From Pseudomonas sp. AOB-7 (GTDB lineage Bacteria > Pseudomonadota > Gammaproteobacteria > Pseudomonadales > Pseudomonadaceae): 64,000 bases of DNA. Positions 9,681 through 20,167 of this stretch are shown here, piece after piece. A model generated the notes under the pieces. It was not told the origin of the DNA. It made no database searches and worked only from the letters and a program-made list of their open reading frames with translations. The stretch lies in NCBI RefSeq assembly GCF_003696305.1, contig NZ_RFFK01000006.1, positions 248,001-312,000 on the forward strand. Direction: 5' to 3'. The translations under genes were made by a program, and so were the position numbers. Numbering within the stretch: the first letter of the stretch is position 1; each line of letters starts with the position of its first letter.

Positions 9681-12600
9681 ATGATCTCGCGCTTCTTCAT
9701 CGACCGCCCGGTGTTCGCCACCGTCATTTCCATCGTCATCGTGCTCGCCGGCCTGGCCGCCATGCGCGCCCTGCCGATTGCCCAGTACCCGGAGATCCTG
9801 CCGCCGCAGGTCTCGGTTTCGGCTGCCTATCCCGGCGCCAGCGCCCAGGTCATCGCCGAGACCGTGGCGGCGCCGCTGGAGCAGGAGATCAACGGCGTCG
9901 AGGGCATGATCTACCAGCTGTCCAACTCCTCCAGCAGCGGCGCCATGAGCCTGACCGTGTACTTCGAGGTGGGCACCGACCCCGACCAGGCCACCATCGA
10001 CGTCAACAACCGGGTGCAGGCCGCCCAGGCCAAGCTGCCCGAGGAGGTGCGCCGGCAGGGGGTCAACGTGGAGAAGAAGTCCTCGGACATCCTCCAGGTG
10101 ATCACCCTCTATTCGCCGGACGATTCGCGCGACCCGATCTTCATCAGCAACTACGCGCTGATCAACGTGATCGACGAGCTCAAGCGCCTGCCCGGGGTGG
10201 GCGACGCCAGCCAGTTCGGTTCCAAGGACTACTCCATGCGCATCTGGCTGCGCCCGGACAAGCTGGCGCAGTACGACCTGACGCCCACCGACGTGGTGAA
10301 TGCCATCCGCGAGCAGAACTCGCAGTTCGCCGCCGGTAGCTTCGGCCAGCAGCCGCTCAAGGAGGCGCAGGACTTCACCTACACGGTGACCACCCAGGGC
10401 CGCTTCACCGACCCCAGGGAGTTCGAGAGCGTGATCCTGCGCAGCGACGCCACCGGCGCCAGCCTGCTGCTCAAGGACGTGGCGCGGGTCGAGCTGGGCG
10501 CCCAGGACTACTCCCTGGTGACTACCTTGAACGGCCAGCAGAACGCCGCCTTCGGCATCTACCTGCAGCCCGGCGCCAACGCCCTGGACACCGCCGAGGC
10601 GGTGGAGCGCACCATGCAGCGCCTGGCGCAGCGCTTTCCCGAGGGCATCGCCTACAAGATCCCCTACGACACCACCAAGTTCGTCCGGGTGTCCATCGAG
10701 GAGGTGATCCACACCTTCTTCGAGGCCCTGGTGCTGGTGGTGCTGGTGGTCTTCGTGTTCCTGCAGAACTGGCGCGCCACGCTGATCCCGGTGCTGGCCA
10801 TCCCGGTGTCGCTGGTGGGCACCTTCGCCGGCATGTACCTGTTGGGCTTTTCCATCAACCTGCTGACCCTGTTCGGCATGGTGCTGGCCATCGGCATCGT
10901 GGTGGACGACGCCATCGTGGTGATCGAGAACGTCGAGCGGGTGATGCGCACCAAGCACCTCAATGCGCGCGAGGCGGCCATCGAGGCGATGGAGGAGGTC
11001 ACCGGGCCGATCATCGCCATCGTCCTGGTGCTCTGCGCGGTGTTCATTCCGGTGGGCTTCCTCGGCGGCCTGGCCGGGCAGATGTACAAACAGTTCGCCA
11101 TCACCATTGCGGTGTCGGTGGTGATCTCCGGCATAGTCGCCCTGACCCTGAGTCCGGCGCTCTGCGCGTTGCTGCTCAAGCCCGGCCATCACGAGCCGGC
11201 GGCGCCGTTTCGTGCCTTCAACCGCTTCTTCGACAAGGCCACCGAGGGCTACGGCGCCGGCGTGCGTTTCTTCCTCAAGCGCTCGGCCGTGGGCCTGCTG
11301 CTGTTCGGCGGGATGATCGGCCTGATCGTGTTGCTGTTCGCGCGGGTGCCTGGCTCGCTGGTGCCGGACGAGGACCAGGGCTACGTGATCAACGCCTACT
11401 ACCTGCCGCCGGCGGCCTCGCTCAACCGCACCGACGCGCTCAGCGGCGCGGTGACCCAGCAACTGATGGAGCATCCGGCGGTGCAGGACGTGGTCACCTT
11501 CGCCGGTTTCGACGTGCTCACCTTCGGCGTGCGCAGCAACGCCGGGGTGTCCTTCGTGCCGCTCAAGGACTGGAGCGAGCGCACCACGCCCGAGTTGGAT
11601 GCGCGCAACCTGACCCGCGAATTCATGGGCATGGGCGCGACGCAGAAGGACGGCCTGGTGCTGTCGTTCAACCCGCCGCCGATCACCGGCATGAGCACCA
11701 CCGGCGGCTTCGAGGCCTATATCCAGGACCGCTCCGGCGGCAGCGTCGAGGCGCTCGGCGCCAAGGTCCAGGCCTTCGTCCAGGCCGCCAGCCAGCGCCC
11801 GGAACTGGCCGGGGTGCAGAGCACCTTCAGCGCCAATGTGCCGCAGTACTACATCGACCTCGACCGCACCAAGACCCGTGCCCTGGGGGTGAGCGTCAGC
11901 GACGTGTTCACCGCCATGCAGGCCACCTTCGGCAGCTACTACGTCAACGACTTCACCCTCTACGGGCGTACCTGGCAGGTCAGCCTGCAGTCGGAGGCGG
12001 AGTTTCGCCGCAAGCCGGAGGACCTCGGCCAGGTCTACGTGCGCTCCAGCGCCGGCGAGCTGATTCCGCTGTCGAGCTTGCTGCGGGTGCGGCGCATCCT
12101 CGGTCCGGACTCCTACGACCGCTTCAACGTCTACCCCTCGGCCAAGGTGCTCGGCGGCCCGGCACCCGGCTACAGCTCGGGGCAGGCGCTGGCGGCGATG
12201 CAGGAGGTGGCCGACCAGGTGCTCGGCGAGGACTACAGCCTGGGCTGGATCGGCTCGGCCTTCCAGGAGCTGGCCACTCAGGGGTCGGGTACCCAGGCCT
12301 TCGTCTTCGGCCTGATCCTGGTGTTCCTTATCCTCGCCGCCCAGTACGAGCGCTGGACCCTGCCGCTGGCGGTGGTCACCGCGGTGCCCTTCGCGGTGTT
12401 CGGCGCGATCCTCGCGGTGTGGCTGCGCGGCATCCAGAACGACGTGTACTTCCAGGTCGGCCTGGTCACCCTGATCGGCCTGGCGGCGAAGAACGCCATC
12501 CTCATCGTCGAGTTCGCCGTGCTGCTGCGCGCCGAGGGCAAGGGCATCTTCGACTCGGCGCTGGAGGCGGCCAAGCTGCGGTTTCGCCCCATCGTGATGA

Positions 12601-12824
12601 CCTCGCTGGCCTTCATCCTCGGCTGCGTGCCGCTGGCGATCAGCTCGGGCGCCGGTTCGGCCAGCCGCCACTCGATCGGCACCGGGGTGATCGGCGGCAT
12701 GCTTGCCGCCACGTTGCTGGCGACCTTCCTGATCCCCATGTTCTACCTGCTGGTGGAGTCCGCCGCGCAGCGCCTGAGCCGACGCGGCAAGGCCGACCAG
12801 GGCGAAGAGGCCGACCAGCGCTGA
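9681..12824 (+). CDS. HAE1-family RND multidrug efflux transporter
   Basis: A 1047-residue AcrB/MexB-type proton antiporter. It begins [17 protein letters not shown], the classical TM1 of HAE1 pumps, and has the FNPPPITG pocket region and two RND repeats. The proton-relay residues are intact: the Asp pair in [18 protein letters not shown] (TM4) and Lys in [13 protein letters not shown] (TM10). It exports hydrophobic toxicants or antibiotics as a trimer in the inner membrane. It is translated right after the adaptor gene. It most resembles MexQ/MexF-like HAE1 pumps by recollection, but substrates cannot be assigned. Confidence 0.93.
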   Translation: MISRFFIDRPVFATVISIVIVLAGLAAMRALPIAQYPEILPPQVSVSAAYPGASAQVIAETVAAPLEQEINGVEGMIYQLSNSSSSGAMSLTVYFEVGTDPDQATIDVNNRVQAAQAKLPEEVRRQGVNVEKKSSDILQVITLYSPDDSRDPIFISNYALINVIDELKRLPGVGDASQFGSKDYSMRIWLRPDKLAQYDLTPTDVVNAIREQNSQFAAGSFGQQPLKEAQDFTYTVTTQGRFTDPREFESVILRSDATGASLLLKDVARVELGAQDYSLVTTLNGQQNAAFGIYLQPGANALDTAEAVERTMQRLAQRFPEGIAYKIPYDTTKFVRVSIEEVIHTFFEALVLVVLVVFVFLQNWRATLIPVLAIPVSLVGTFAGMYLLGFSINLLTLFGMVLAIGIVVDDAIVVIENVERVMRTKHLNAREAAIEAMEEVTGPIIAIVLVLCAVFIPVGFLGGLAGQMYKQFAITIAVSVVISGIVALTLSPALCALLLKPGHHEPAAPFRAFNRFFDKATEGYGAGVRFFLKRSAVGLLLFGGMIGLIVLLFARVPGSLVPDEDQGYVINAYYLPPAASLNRTDALSGAVTQQLMEHPAVQDVVTFAGFDVLTFGVRSNAGVSFVPLKDWSERTTPELDARNLTREFMGMGATQKDGLVLSFNPPPITGMSTTGGFEAYIQDRSGGSVEALGAKVQAFVQAASQRPELAGVQSTFSANVPQYYIDLDRTKTRALGVSVSDVFTAMQATFGSYYVNDFTLYGRTWQVSLQSEAEFRRKPEDLGQVYVRSSAGELIPLSSLLRVRRILGPDSYDRFNVYPSAKVLGGPAPGYSSGQALAAMQEVADQVLGEDYSLGWIGSAFQELATQGSGTQAFVFGLILVFLILAAQYERWTLPLAVVTAVPFAVFGAILAVWLRGIQNDVYFQVGLVTLIGLAAKNAILIVEFAVLLRAEGKGIFDSALEAAKLRFRPIVMTSLAFILGCVPLAISSGAGSASRHSIGTGVIGGMLAATLLATFLIPMFYLLVESAAQRLSRRGKADQGEEADQR

Positions 12825-12884
12825 GCCCTGCCCGGGCCGCGAGCCGCGGCCCAGGCCTTTCTTGGGCGGTGTCCCGATGAGATG

Positions 12885-12898
12885 ATTAGCCGGCTAAT
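12885..12898. promoter_or_regulatory. 14-bp perfect palindrome at the start of the MFS gene (probable operator)
   Basis: ATTAGCCGGCTAAT is a perfect 14-bp palindrome located 17 bp before the preferred ATG of the Bcr/CflA gene and 2 bp before the alternative ATG at 12901. Its AT-flanked symmetric form resembles MarR-family operators. No MarR gene is in the window. Confidence 0.5.
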
Positions 12899-12915
12899 AA
12901 ATGTCCGGACTGTCC

Positions 12916-14085
12916 ATGAACCTTCGCCTCCTGCTGATTCTCGGCGCGCTGTGCGCCTTCGGCCCGCTGGCCATCGATTTCTACCTGCCGAGTTTCCCGA
13001 CCCTGGCCCAACAGTTCGCCACCGATGTCGAGCAGGTGCAGCTGTCGCTGGCCGCCTACTTCGTCGGCATCGCCCTCGGTCAGCTGTTCTACGGCCCGCT
13101 GGCCGACCGCTACGGTCGGCGCGGCCCGCTGCTGCTGGGGGTGGCGCTGTTCACCGTGGCGTCGCTGGCCTGCGCCCTGGCGCCGAGCCTGGAGTGGCTG
13201 ATCGGCGCGCGCTTCGTCCAGGCCCTGGGCGGCTGCGCCGGCATGGTGGTGACCCGTGCGGTGGTGCGTGATCTGTGCGACCCGCTGACCTCGGCCAAGG
13301 TGTTCTCGCAACTGATGCTGGTGATGGGCCTGGCGCCTATCCTCGCGCCGCTGGGCGGCGGCCTGCTGCTCGGCACCCTGGGCTGGCCGTGGATCTTCTA
13401 CAGCCTGGCGCTGTTCGCCGGCCTGTGCCTGCTGGCGGTGCTGCTGTGGCTGCCGGAAACGCGGCCGCGGGGTCTGGCGCCGGCGCCGCTGCGCGGGGCG
13501 CTGGGGCAGTACCGGGTGCTGTTGGGCAATGGCGCCTTCATCACCTATTCGCTGGCCGGCGGCGTGGCGATGGCCGGGATGTTCGCCTATATCGCCGGTT
13601 CGCCTTTCGTCTTCATCGAGCTGTACGGGGTGCCGGCCGAGCACTACGGCTGGCTGTTCGGCAGCAACGCCGCCGGTTTCGTGCTGATGGCGCAGGTCAA
13701 TGCGCGCCTGGTGCGCCGTGGCGGGCCGGGCCGCTGGTTGCGGCGCATGGCGCCGCTGTACCTGGCCAGCGGCCTGGCGTTGCTGGGGCTGGCGGCCTGG
13801 CAGCCGGCCAGCCTGTGGCCGCTGCTGGTGCCGCTGTTCGTCTGCGTCGCCAGCCTGGGCAGCATCCTGCCCAACGCCACTGCCTGCGCCATGGCCGGCC
13901 AGGGCGAACACGCCGGCAGCGCCTCGGCGCTGCTCGGCAGCCTGCAGTTCAGCGTGGCGGCCAGCGCCTCGGCCCTGGTCGGCGCCCTGCACGACGGCAC
14001 GGCGGCGCCCATGGCCCTGGTGATCGCGCTGTGCGGCGCCGGGACCTGCGCCTTCGCCTGGCGGAGTCGGCACTATGCCGGTTGA
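12916..14085 (+). CDS. Bcr/CflA-type drug-resistance MFS transporter
   Basis: A 389-residue, 12-TM major facilitator. The beginning NLRLLLILGALCAFGPLAIDFYLPSFP and the GPLADRYGRRGPL loop 2-3 motif are diagnostic of the Bcr/CflA (DHA1) group, which exports bicyclomycin, chloramphenicol or sulfonamide-like drugs and dipeptides. The start is uncertain: neither ATG 12916 nor ATG 12901 has a good Shine-Dalgarno; 12916 gives the usual N-terminal length. It follows the RND gene by about 90 bp on the same strand, with a palindromic operator candidate between them, so it may be separately regulated. Confidence 0.88.
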   Translation: MNLRLLLILGALCAFGPLAIDFYLPSFPTLAQQFATDVEQVQLSLAAYFVGIALGQLFYGPLADRYGRRGPLLLGVALFTVASLACALAPSLEWLIGARFVQALGGCAGMVVTRAVVRDLCDPLTSAKVFSQLMLVMGLAPILAPLGGGLLLGTLGWPWIFYSLALFAGLCLLAVLLWLPETRPRGLAPAPLRGALGQYRVLLGNGAFITYSLAGGVAMAGMFAYIAGSPFVFIELYGVPAEHYGWLFGSNAAGFVLMAQVNARLVRRGGPGRWLRRMAPLYLASGLALLGLAAWQPASLWPLLVPLFVCVASLGSILPNATACAMAGQGEHAGSASALLGSLQFSVAASASALVGALHDGTAAPMALVIALCGAGTCAFAWRSRHYAG

Positions 14086-14184
14086 TAAGAGGGGCGTCGG
14101 TGCGGGCTACTCCCTCTCCCCGGACGGGCGAATGGGTAGATCGACGTATCGACAGCTACCGCGCGTATGGCCTGAATAGAAAAA

Positions 14185-14215
14185 CGCCCCCGCAATAACT
14201 GCGGGGGCGGCGCGT
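14185..14215 (-). terminator. Intrinsic terminator of the ttgABC operon
   Basis: A perfect 10-bp stem (CGCCCCCGCA / TGCGGGGGCG) with a 5-nt loop at 14185-14209; read on the minus strand it is followed by a T-run (14180-14184). It lies just beyond the stop of the outer-membrane gene and between convergent transcripts. Confidence 0.8.
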
Positions 14216-14251
14216 GGGATAAGGCTCGTCCGTGATGCGGGTTACGCGCGA

Positions 14252-15685
14252 TCAACCTTGCGGGGCCGTGCCCGTATCGGCGTTCCAGCCGCCGCCGAGA
14301 GCCTTGTACAGTTCCACTTCGCTGGCGAGCTGGGCCAGGCGGTCGCCGATCAGTTGCTGGCGCACGCTGAACAGCTGGCGCTGGGCGTCGAGCAGGGTCA
14401 GGTAGCTGTCGACCCCGGTGCGGTAGCGGCGTTCGGCCAGTTGGTAGTAGGTCTCGGTGGTGTCCAGCAGGGCGCGCTGGGCCGCCAGCTGCTCGCGGTA
14501 GGTGGTGCGGGCGGCGAGGCGGTCGGCGACTTCCTGGAAGGCGACCTGGATGGCCTTCTCGTATTGCGCCACCTGGATGTCGTTCTGCAGCTCGGCGTAG
14601 TCGAGGTTGGCGCGCAGGCGCCCGGCGTTGAAGATCGGCAGGCTGATGCTGGGCTGGAACAGCCAGGTGCCGGAGCCGCCGTCGAACAGCCCGGACAGCT
14701 GGCTGCTGGCCGTGCCGGCATTGGCGGTGAGGCTGACGCTGGGGAAGAAGGCCGCGCGCGCCGCGCCGATATTGGCGTTGGCCGCCTTGAGCTGGTGCTC
14801 GGTCTGCAGCAGGTCGGGGCGCCGTTGCAGCAGATCCGACGGCAGCCCGGCCGGCACGCTCTCGAGCAGCTCGGCGTCCAGCGCCAGGCCCTGCGGCAGG
14901 TCGTCCGGCAGGCCGGTGCCGAGCAGCTGGGTCAGGGCGTTGCGATCCTGCGCCACCAGGCGCTGGTACTGCGCCAGGCTCACCCGCGCGCTGTCCACCG
15001 CGCTGCGCGCCTGGCTCAGGGCCAGGGCATCGGCGACGCCGACGTCGAAGCTGCGCTGGGTCAGGCGGTAGCTGTCTTCGTAGGTCGCCAGGGTGTCACG
15101 GGTCAGCTGCAGCAGGGCCAGATCGGCCTGCCATTGCAGGTAGGCGCTGGCGACGCTGGCCACCAGGCTGATCTGGGTGCTGCGCGCCGCCTGTTCGGTG
15201 GCCAGGTACTGTTCCAGCGCCTGCTCGTTGAGGCTGCGGATGCGGCCGAAGAAATCCAGCTCCCAGGCATTCACCCCCAGGGTCGCGCTGTACTGGCCGC
15301 CGGTGCCGGCCGCGCCGTTCTGGCTGAGGTCGGCCGGCAGACGCTGGCGGGTGCCGCTGCCGTCGGCGGAGAGCGACGGCAGCAGCTCGCTGCGCTGGAT
15401 GCGGTACAGCGCGCGGTAGGCCTCGACGTTGAGTGCGGCCACGCGCAGGTCGCGGTTGTTTTCCAGCGCCAGCTGCACCAGCTGCTGCAGCGCCGGGTCG
15501 CGGAAGAACTCGCGCCACTGCAGGTCGGCGGCGGCGCGTTCGCCTTCGGCCGCGGCGCTGCCATAGGCCTCGCCCTGCGGCCAGTCGGCGGCCAGCGGGG
15601 CGTCCGGGCGCTGGTAATCGGGAATCAGGCTGCAGCCGCCGAGCAGGGCGGCGGTCACGGCCAGGGTCAACAGGGACTGCCTCAC
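14252..15685 (-). CDS. ttgC: Outer-membrane efflux channel lipoprotein (OprM/TtgC type)
   Basis: A 477-residue TolC-superfamily (NodT) lipoprotein. The start is the GTG at 15685, overlapping the ttgB stop by 4 bp (GTGA). A lipobox LGGC gives lipidated Cys18, followed by [12 protein letters not shown], the typical OprM N-terminus. Two OEP repeats form the trimeric outer-membrane barrel and periplasmic alpha tunnel. It is the third gene of ttgABC and the only outer-membrane factor in the 13-kb efflux block, so it may also serve the adaptor/RND pair at 8525-12824, as OprM does for several pumps. Confidence 0.93.
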   Translation of the reverse strand: MRQSLLTLAVTAALLGGCSLIPDYQRPDAPLAADWPQGEAYGSAAAEGERAAADLQWREFFRDPALQQLVQLALENNRDLRVAALNVEAYRALYRIQRSELLPSLSADGSGTRQRLPADLSQNGAAGTGGQYSATLGVNAWELDFFGRIRSLNEQALEQYLATEQAARSTQISLVASVASAYLQWQADLALLQLTRDTLATYEDSYRLTQRSFDVGVADALALSQARSAVDSARVSLAQYQRLVAQDRNALTQLLGTGLPDDLPQGLALDAELLESVPAGLPSDLLQRRPDLLQTEHQLKAANANIGAARAAFFPSVSLTANAGTASSQLSGLFDGGSGTWLFQPSISLPIFNAGRLRANLDYAELQNDIQVAQYEKAIQVAFQEVADRLAARTTYREQLAAQRALLDTTETYYQLAERRYRTGVDSYLTLLDAQRQLFSVRQQLIGDRLAQLASEVELYKALGGGWNADTGTAPQG

Positions 15686-18600
15686 TGCAGCGCCTCCTTT
15701 TCGGTTTCGCCGGCCGGCTCGGTTTTCTTCTTCTCGAACAGCGAGCAGACCAGCACGTAGAACAGCGGAATCCAGAAGATCGCCAGCACCAGGGCGCTGA
15801 GCATGCCGCCGATCACCCCGGTGCCGATGGCGTGCTTGCTGCCGGCGCCGGCGCCGCTGGCGATGGCCAGCGGCAGCACGCCGAGGATGAACGCCAGCGA
15901 GGTCATGACGATCGGACGCAGACGCATGCGGCAGGCCTCGATGGCCGCCTCGGTGAAGCTCATGCCCTGCTCGTACTGGGCCTTGGCGAACTCGACGATG
16001 AGGATCGCGTTGCGCGCCGACAGGCCGATGGTGGTGAGCAGGCCGACCTGGAAGAACACGTCGTTCGACAGCCCGCGGCCGTAGGTGGCCAGCAGCGCGC
16101 CGATGATCCCCAGCGGCACCACCAGCATCACCGAGAACGGGATCGACCAGCTCTCGTACAGCGCCGCCAGGCAGAGGAACACCACCAGCAGCGACAGGGC
16201 GTACAGCGCCGGGGCCTGCGAGCCGGACAGGCGTTCCTCGTAGGACAGCCCGGTCCAGGCGTAGCCGACGCCTTCGGGCAGCTGCTTGGCGATTTCCTCC
16301 ACCGCGGCCATGGCGTCGCCCGAGCTGAAGCCGGGCGCCGGCGCGCCGAGGATTTCCACCGCCGACACGCCGTTGTAGCGGCTCAGCTTGGGCGGGCCGT
16401 AGGTCCACTCGCCGCTGGCGAAGGCGCTGAACGGCACCATCTGCCCGGCGGCGTTGCGCACGTACCACTTGTTCAGGTCTTCCGGGCTCATGCGCGCCGA
16501 GGACACGCCCTGCAGGTAGACCTTCTTCACCCGGCCGCGGTCGATGAAGTCGTTGACGTAGCTGGCGCCCCAGGCGATCGACAGGGTGTTGTTGATGTCC
16601 GCCAGCGACAGGCCGAGGGCGCTGGCCTTCTCGTCGTCGATCAGCAGCTGGTACTGCGGCTCGTCGCGCAGGCCGTTGGCGCGCACGCTGGTCAGCGTCG
16701 GGTGCTGGTTGGCCAGCTGGAGGAACTGGTCGCGCGCCTGGTTGAGCACCTCGTGGCCGACGCCGGCCTGATCCTGGAGGAACAGGTTGAAGCCGGTGGC
16801 GTTGCCCAGCTCCATCACCGCCGGCGGGGCGAAGGCGAACACCATGGCGTCGCGGAAGCTGAAGAAGTGCTGCTGCGCGCGCTGGGCCAGGGCGGCCACG
16901 CCGTTCTCCGCGCCGGGCCGTTCACCCCAGGGCTTGAGCATGATGAAGGCCATGCCCGAGCTCTGCCCGCGACCGGCGAAGTTGAAGCCGGTGACGGTGA
17001 ACACCGATTTCACCGTGCTGCTTTCCTCGTCCAGCAGGTACTGGCGCATCTCGTCGACCACCGCCTGGGTGCGCTCGGCGCTGGAGCCGGCCGGGGTCTG
17101 CACCTGGGCGAACAGCACGCCCTGGTCTTCCTCGGGGAGGAAGGCGGTGGGAATGCGGGTGAACATAAAGGCCATCACAGCGACGATGGCGAGGTACAGC
17201 ACGAGGTACGGCGCCTTGCGCTTGAGCATGGCGGTCACGCCGCGCTGGTAGGCGTCCGAGCTGCGCTCGAACTTGCGGTTGAACCAGCCGAAGAAACCCT
17301 TCTTCTCGTGGTGCTCGCCCTTGGCGATGGGCTTGAGCAGGGTCGCGCACAGCGCCGGGGTGAAGATCAGCGCCACCAGCACCGACAGGGCCATGGCCGA
17401 GACGATGGTGATGGAGAACTGCCGGTAGATCACCCCGGTGGAGCCGCCGAAGAAGGCCATCGGCAGGAACACCGCCGACAGCACCAGGGCGATGCCCACC
17501 AGCGCGCCCTGGATCTGGCCCATCGACTTGCGCGTGGCCTCCAGCGGCGACAGGCCTTCCTCGCGCATCACCCGCTCGACGTTTTCCACCACCACGATGG
17601 CGTCGTCCACCAGCAGGCCGATGGCCAGGACCATGGCGAACATGGTCAGGGTGTTGATGGAGAAGCCGAACGCCGCCAGCACGCCGAAGGTGCCGAGCAG
17701 CACCACCGGCACCGCCAGGGTGGGGATGATGGTGGCGCGCAGGTTCTGCAGGAACAGGAACATCACCAGGAACACCAGGACGATGGCCTCGAACAGGGTG
17801 TGCACCACCCCCTCGATGGAGGCCGAGATCACCGGCGTGGTGTCGTAGGGGAAGACCACCTCCATGCCCGCCGGGAAGAACGGTTCCAGCGTGGCGATGG
17901 TCTCGCGCACCGCCTTGGCGGTGTCCAGGGCGTTGGCGCCGGTGGCCAGCTTGACCGCCAGGCCGGAGGCCGGCATGCCGTTGAACTGCGCGCTGATGGC
18001 GTAGTTCTCGCCGCCCAGCTCGACCTTGGCGACGTCACCCAGGCGCACCTGGGAACCGTCGGTCTCGACCTTGAGGAGGATGTTGCGGAACTCCTCGGGG
18101 GTCTGCAGGCGGGTCTTGCCGATGATGGTGGCGTTGAGCTGGTTGCCCGGCGAGGCGGGCAGGCCGCCGAACTGGCCGGAGGAAATCTGCACGTTCTGCG
18201 CCTGGATCGCGTTGCGCACGTCCACCGGGGTCAGCTGGAAGGCATTGAGCTTGGCCGGGTCGAGCCAGATGCGCATGGCGTACTGCGCGCCGAACACCTG
18301 GAAGTCGCCGACGCCCTTGGTCCGCGAGATCGGGTCCTGCAGGTTGGAGACGATGTAGTTGGCCAGGTCGTCCTTGCTCATGCTGCCGTCGGTGGAGACC
18401 ACGCCGATCACCAGCAGGAAGTTCTTCACCGCCTTGGTCACGCGGATGCCCTGCTGCTGCACTTCCTGCGGCAGCAGCGGAGTGGCCAGCTGCAGCTTGT
18501 TCTGCACCTGCACCTGGGCGATGTCCGGGTTGACCCCCTGCTCGAAGGTCACGGTGATTTCCATGCTGCCGTCGGAGTTGCTCGACGAGCTGATGTAGCG

Positions 18601-18825
18601 CAGCCCGTCGATGCCGTTGAGCTGCTGCTCGATCACCTGCACCACGGTGTCCTGCACCGTCTGCGCCGAGGCGCCGGGGTAGCTGACGCTGATGCCCACC
18701 GCGGGCGCGGCGATGCTCGGGTACTGGTTGATCGGCAGCTTGAGGATGGACAGGCCGCCGGCCAGCATGATCACCAGGGCGATGACCCAGGCGAAGATCG
18801 GCCGGTCGATAAAGAATCTGGACAT
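15682..18825 (-). CDS. ttgB: RND multidrug efflux transporter (TtgB/MexB type)
   Basis: A 1047-residue HAE1 pump with start [26 protein letters not shown], as in MexB/TtgB/AcrB. TM4 has the Asp pair in [18 protein letters not shown]. In TM10 the normally invariant Lys (AcrB K940) is replaced by Arg938 in [15 protein letters not shown]; the codon is CGC on the minus strand (16012-16014). The pump would export solvents and antibiotics with TtgA and TtgC. It is preceded by ttgA (14-bp gap) and overlaps ttgC by 4 bp, so the three are one operon, expected to be repressed by the divergent TtgR. Confidence 0.95.
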   Translation of the reverse strand: MSRFFIDRPIFAWVIALVIMLAGGLSILKLPINQYPSIAAPAVGISVSYPGASAQTVQDTVVQVIEQQLNGIDGLRYISSSSNSDGSMEITVTFEQGVNPDIAQVQVQNKLQLATPLLPQEVQQQGIRVTKAVKNFLLVIGVVSTDGSMSKDDLANYIVSNLQDPISRTKGVGDFQVFGAQYAMRIWLDPAKLNAFQLTPVDVRNAIQAQNVQISSGQFGGLPASPGNQLNATIIGKTRLQTPEEFRNILLKVETDGSQVRLGDVAKVELGGENYAISAQFNGMPASGLAVKLATGANALDTAKAVRETIATLEPFFPAGMEVVFPYDTTPVISASIEGVVHTLFEAIVLVFLVMFLFLQNLRATIIPTLAVPVVLLGTFGVLAAFGFSINTLTMFAMVLAIGLLVDDAIVVVENVERVMREEGLSPLEATRKSMGQIQGALVGIALVLSAVFLPMAFFGGSTGVIYRQFSITIVSAMALSVLVALIFTPALCATLLKPIAKGEHHEKKGFFGWFNRKFERSSDAYQRGVTAMLKRKAPYLVLYLAIVAVMAFMFTRIPTAFLPEEDQGVLFAQVQTPAGSSAERTQAVVDEMRQYLLDEESSTVKSVFTVTGFNFAGRGQSSGMAFIMLKPWGERPGAENGVAALAQRAQQHFFSFRDAMVFAFAPPAVMELGNATGFNLFLQDQAGVGHEVLNQARDQFLQLANQHPTLTSVRANGLRDEPQYQLLIDDEKASALGLSLADINNTLSIAWGASYVNDFIDRGRVKKVYLQGVSSARMSPEDLNKWYVRNAAGQMVPFSAFASGEWTYGPPKLSRYNGVSAVEILGAPAPGFSSGDAMAAVEEIAKQLPEGVGYAWTGLSYEERLSGSQAPALYALSLLVVFLCLAALYESWSIPFSVMLVVPLGIIGALLATYGRGLSNDVFFQVGLLTTIGLSARNAILIVEFAKAQYEQGMSFTEAAIEACRMRLRPIVMTSLAFILGVLPLAIASGAGAGSKHAIGTGVIGGMLSALVLAIFWIPLFYVLVCSLFEKKKTEPAGETEKEALQ

Positions 18826-18839
18826 TCAGTGGCGCTCCG

Positions 18840-19988
18840 TTAGCCCTTGCCGTTGCCCGGGGCGGCGTCCTGCGCCACCTCGTCGGCCTTGATATTGCGT
18901 GCCGGCACGGTCTTGACCTGGGTGCCGGGCTGGATGAACTGCAGGCCCTCGGTGATCAGGCGGTCGCCCTCGGCCAGGCCTTCCTCGACCAGCCAGGCGT
19001 TGCCGGCGGTGCGCTCGGCCTTGAGCAGGCGCTGTTCGACCTTGCCGTCGGCGTCCACCACCAGCGCCACCGGCTCGCCCTTGAGGTTGCGCGTCACGCC
19101 CTGCTGCGGGGCGAGGATGGCGTCGCGCTTGACCCCTGAGAGCAGCTCGGCATGCACGAACATGCCCGGCAGCAGCAGGTGGTCGGGGTTGGGGAACACC
19201 GCGCGCAGGGTCACCGAGCCGGTGCCTTCGTCCACCGCCACCTCGGAGAACTCCAGGCTGCCCTCGTGGGCGTAGCGGCTGCCGTCCTCCAGTTTCAGCG
19301 CGACCTTGGCACCGCCGTCGCCGGCCTTCTGCAGCTGGCCGCTGGCCAGGTCGCGGCGCAGGCGCAGCAGCTCCTTGCTCGACTGGGTGACGTCGACGTA
19401 GATCGGGTCGAGCTGCTGGATGGTGGCCAGGGCGGCGCTCTGGCCGTTGCTCACCAGGGCGCCCTCGCTGGCTGCGGATCGGCCGATGCGGCCGCCGATC
19501 GGCGCCAGCACCTTGGTGTAGCGCAGGTCGATGCGCGCCTGCTCCAGCGCCGCCTCGGCCTGCAGGCTGGCGGCGCGCGCCTCGTCGTAGGCCTGCTGAC
19601 TGACGGCCTGGTCGGCCACCAGCAGCTTGTAGCGCTCGGCCAGCGCGCTGGCCGACAGCAGAGTGGCCTGGGCACTCTTGAAGCTGGCCTGATAGCTGGC
19701 CGCATCGATCTGGTACAGCTGCTGACCGGCCTTGACCTCGCTGCCCTCGGTGAACAGGCGCTTCTGGATGATGCCGGCCACCTGCGGGCGCACCTCGGCG
19801 ATGCGGTAGGCGCTGGTGCGTCCCGGCAGTTCGCTGGTCAGGGCGTAGGGTTGCGCTTGCAGCGTCACCACCCCGACTTCGGGGGCCTGTTGGGTCTGCG
19901 GGGCGCTGGCTTCCTGGCAGCCGGAGAGGCTGAGCAGGGCCGCAGCAATGGCGGAAACCATGACGGCGAAGGCTGGCTTCGTGTGCAT
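18840..19988 (-). CDS. ttgA: RND efflux adaptor lipoprotein (TtgA/MexA type)
   Basis: A 382-residue periplasmic adaptor. The ATG at 19988 is chosen because it starts a lipoprotein signal (lipobox LSGC, Cys24) with a GAGGT upstream; the open frame extends further but lacks support. It has the lipoyl half-motifs, helical hairpin (residues about 95-165) and ARIDLRYTKVLAPIGGRIGRS strand. It bridges TtgB and TtgC and is the first gene of the operon, transcribed from the region shared with ttgR. Confidence 0.94.
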   Translation of the reverse strand: MHTKPAFAVMVSAIAAALLSLSGCQEASAPQTQQAPEVGVVTLQAQPYALTSELPGRTSAYRIAEVRPQVAGIIQKRLFTEGSEVKAGQQLYQIDAASYQASFKSAQATLLSASALAERYKLLVADQAVSQQAYDEARAASLQAEAALEQARIDLRYTKVLAPIGGRIGRSAASEGALVSNGQSAALATIQQLDPIYVDVTQSSKELLRLRRDLASGQLQKAGDGGAKVALKLEDGSRYAHEGSLEFSEVAVDEGTGSVTLRAVFPNPDHLLLPGMFVHAELLSGVKRDAILAPQQGVTRNLKGEPVALVVDADGKVEQRLLKAERTAGNAWLVEEGLAEGDRLITEGLQFIQPGTQVKTVPARNIKADEVAQDAAPGNGKG

Positions 19989-20061
19989 CTGAGGTGACCT
20001 CGTTTGTCGAATCTGGTGCCCGAAGGGGCGGGGAGGGCAGTAACTGAGAACCAATGGCGGC

Positions 20062-20093
20062 GAATATACTTACGTACGTGAATGTTTGTAAAT
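20062..20093. promoter_or_regulatory. TtgR-type operator between ttgA and ttgR
   Basis: The AT-rich stretch contains GAATATACTTAC and, about 10 bp further on, TGTTTGTAAAT. From memory these are the two conserved halves of the TtgR operator described in Pseudomonas putida, in the same order and spacing. It is placed between the divergent ttgA (start 19988) and ttgR (start 20168), where it would cover both promoters. Confidence 0.75.
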
Positions 20094-20167
20094 GCCTAAA
20101 ACTGCCTTCATACTCCAGCCCGGCGCTCTAGCGAGCGGCTATTGGGCGATACAGGTAGGCGCGGAAA

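Noticed and set aside
14252..16468. Apparent N-terminal extension of ttgC into ttgB
   Set aside because: The extension translates ttgB out of frame; the GTG at 15685 overlapping the ttgB stop gives a correct lipoprotein signal peptide.
15433..18843. Long plus-strand open frame opposite ttgB (similar ones oppose the hybrid kinase, the RND gene at 9681, dnaK and carB)
   Set aside because: Composition is typical of GC-skewed antisense frames, no domain is recognisable, and the opposite strand carries conserved genes.
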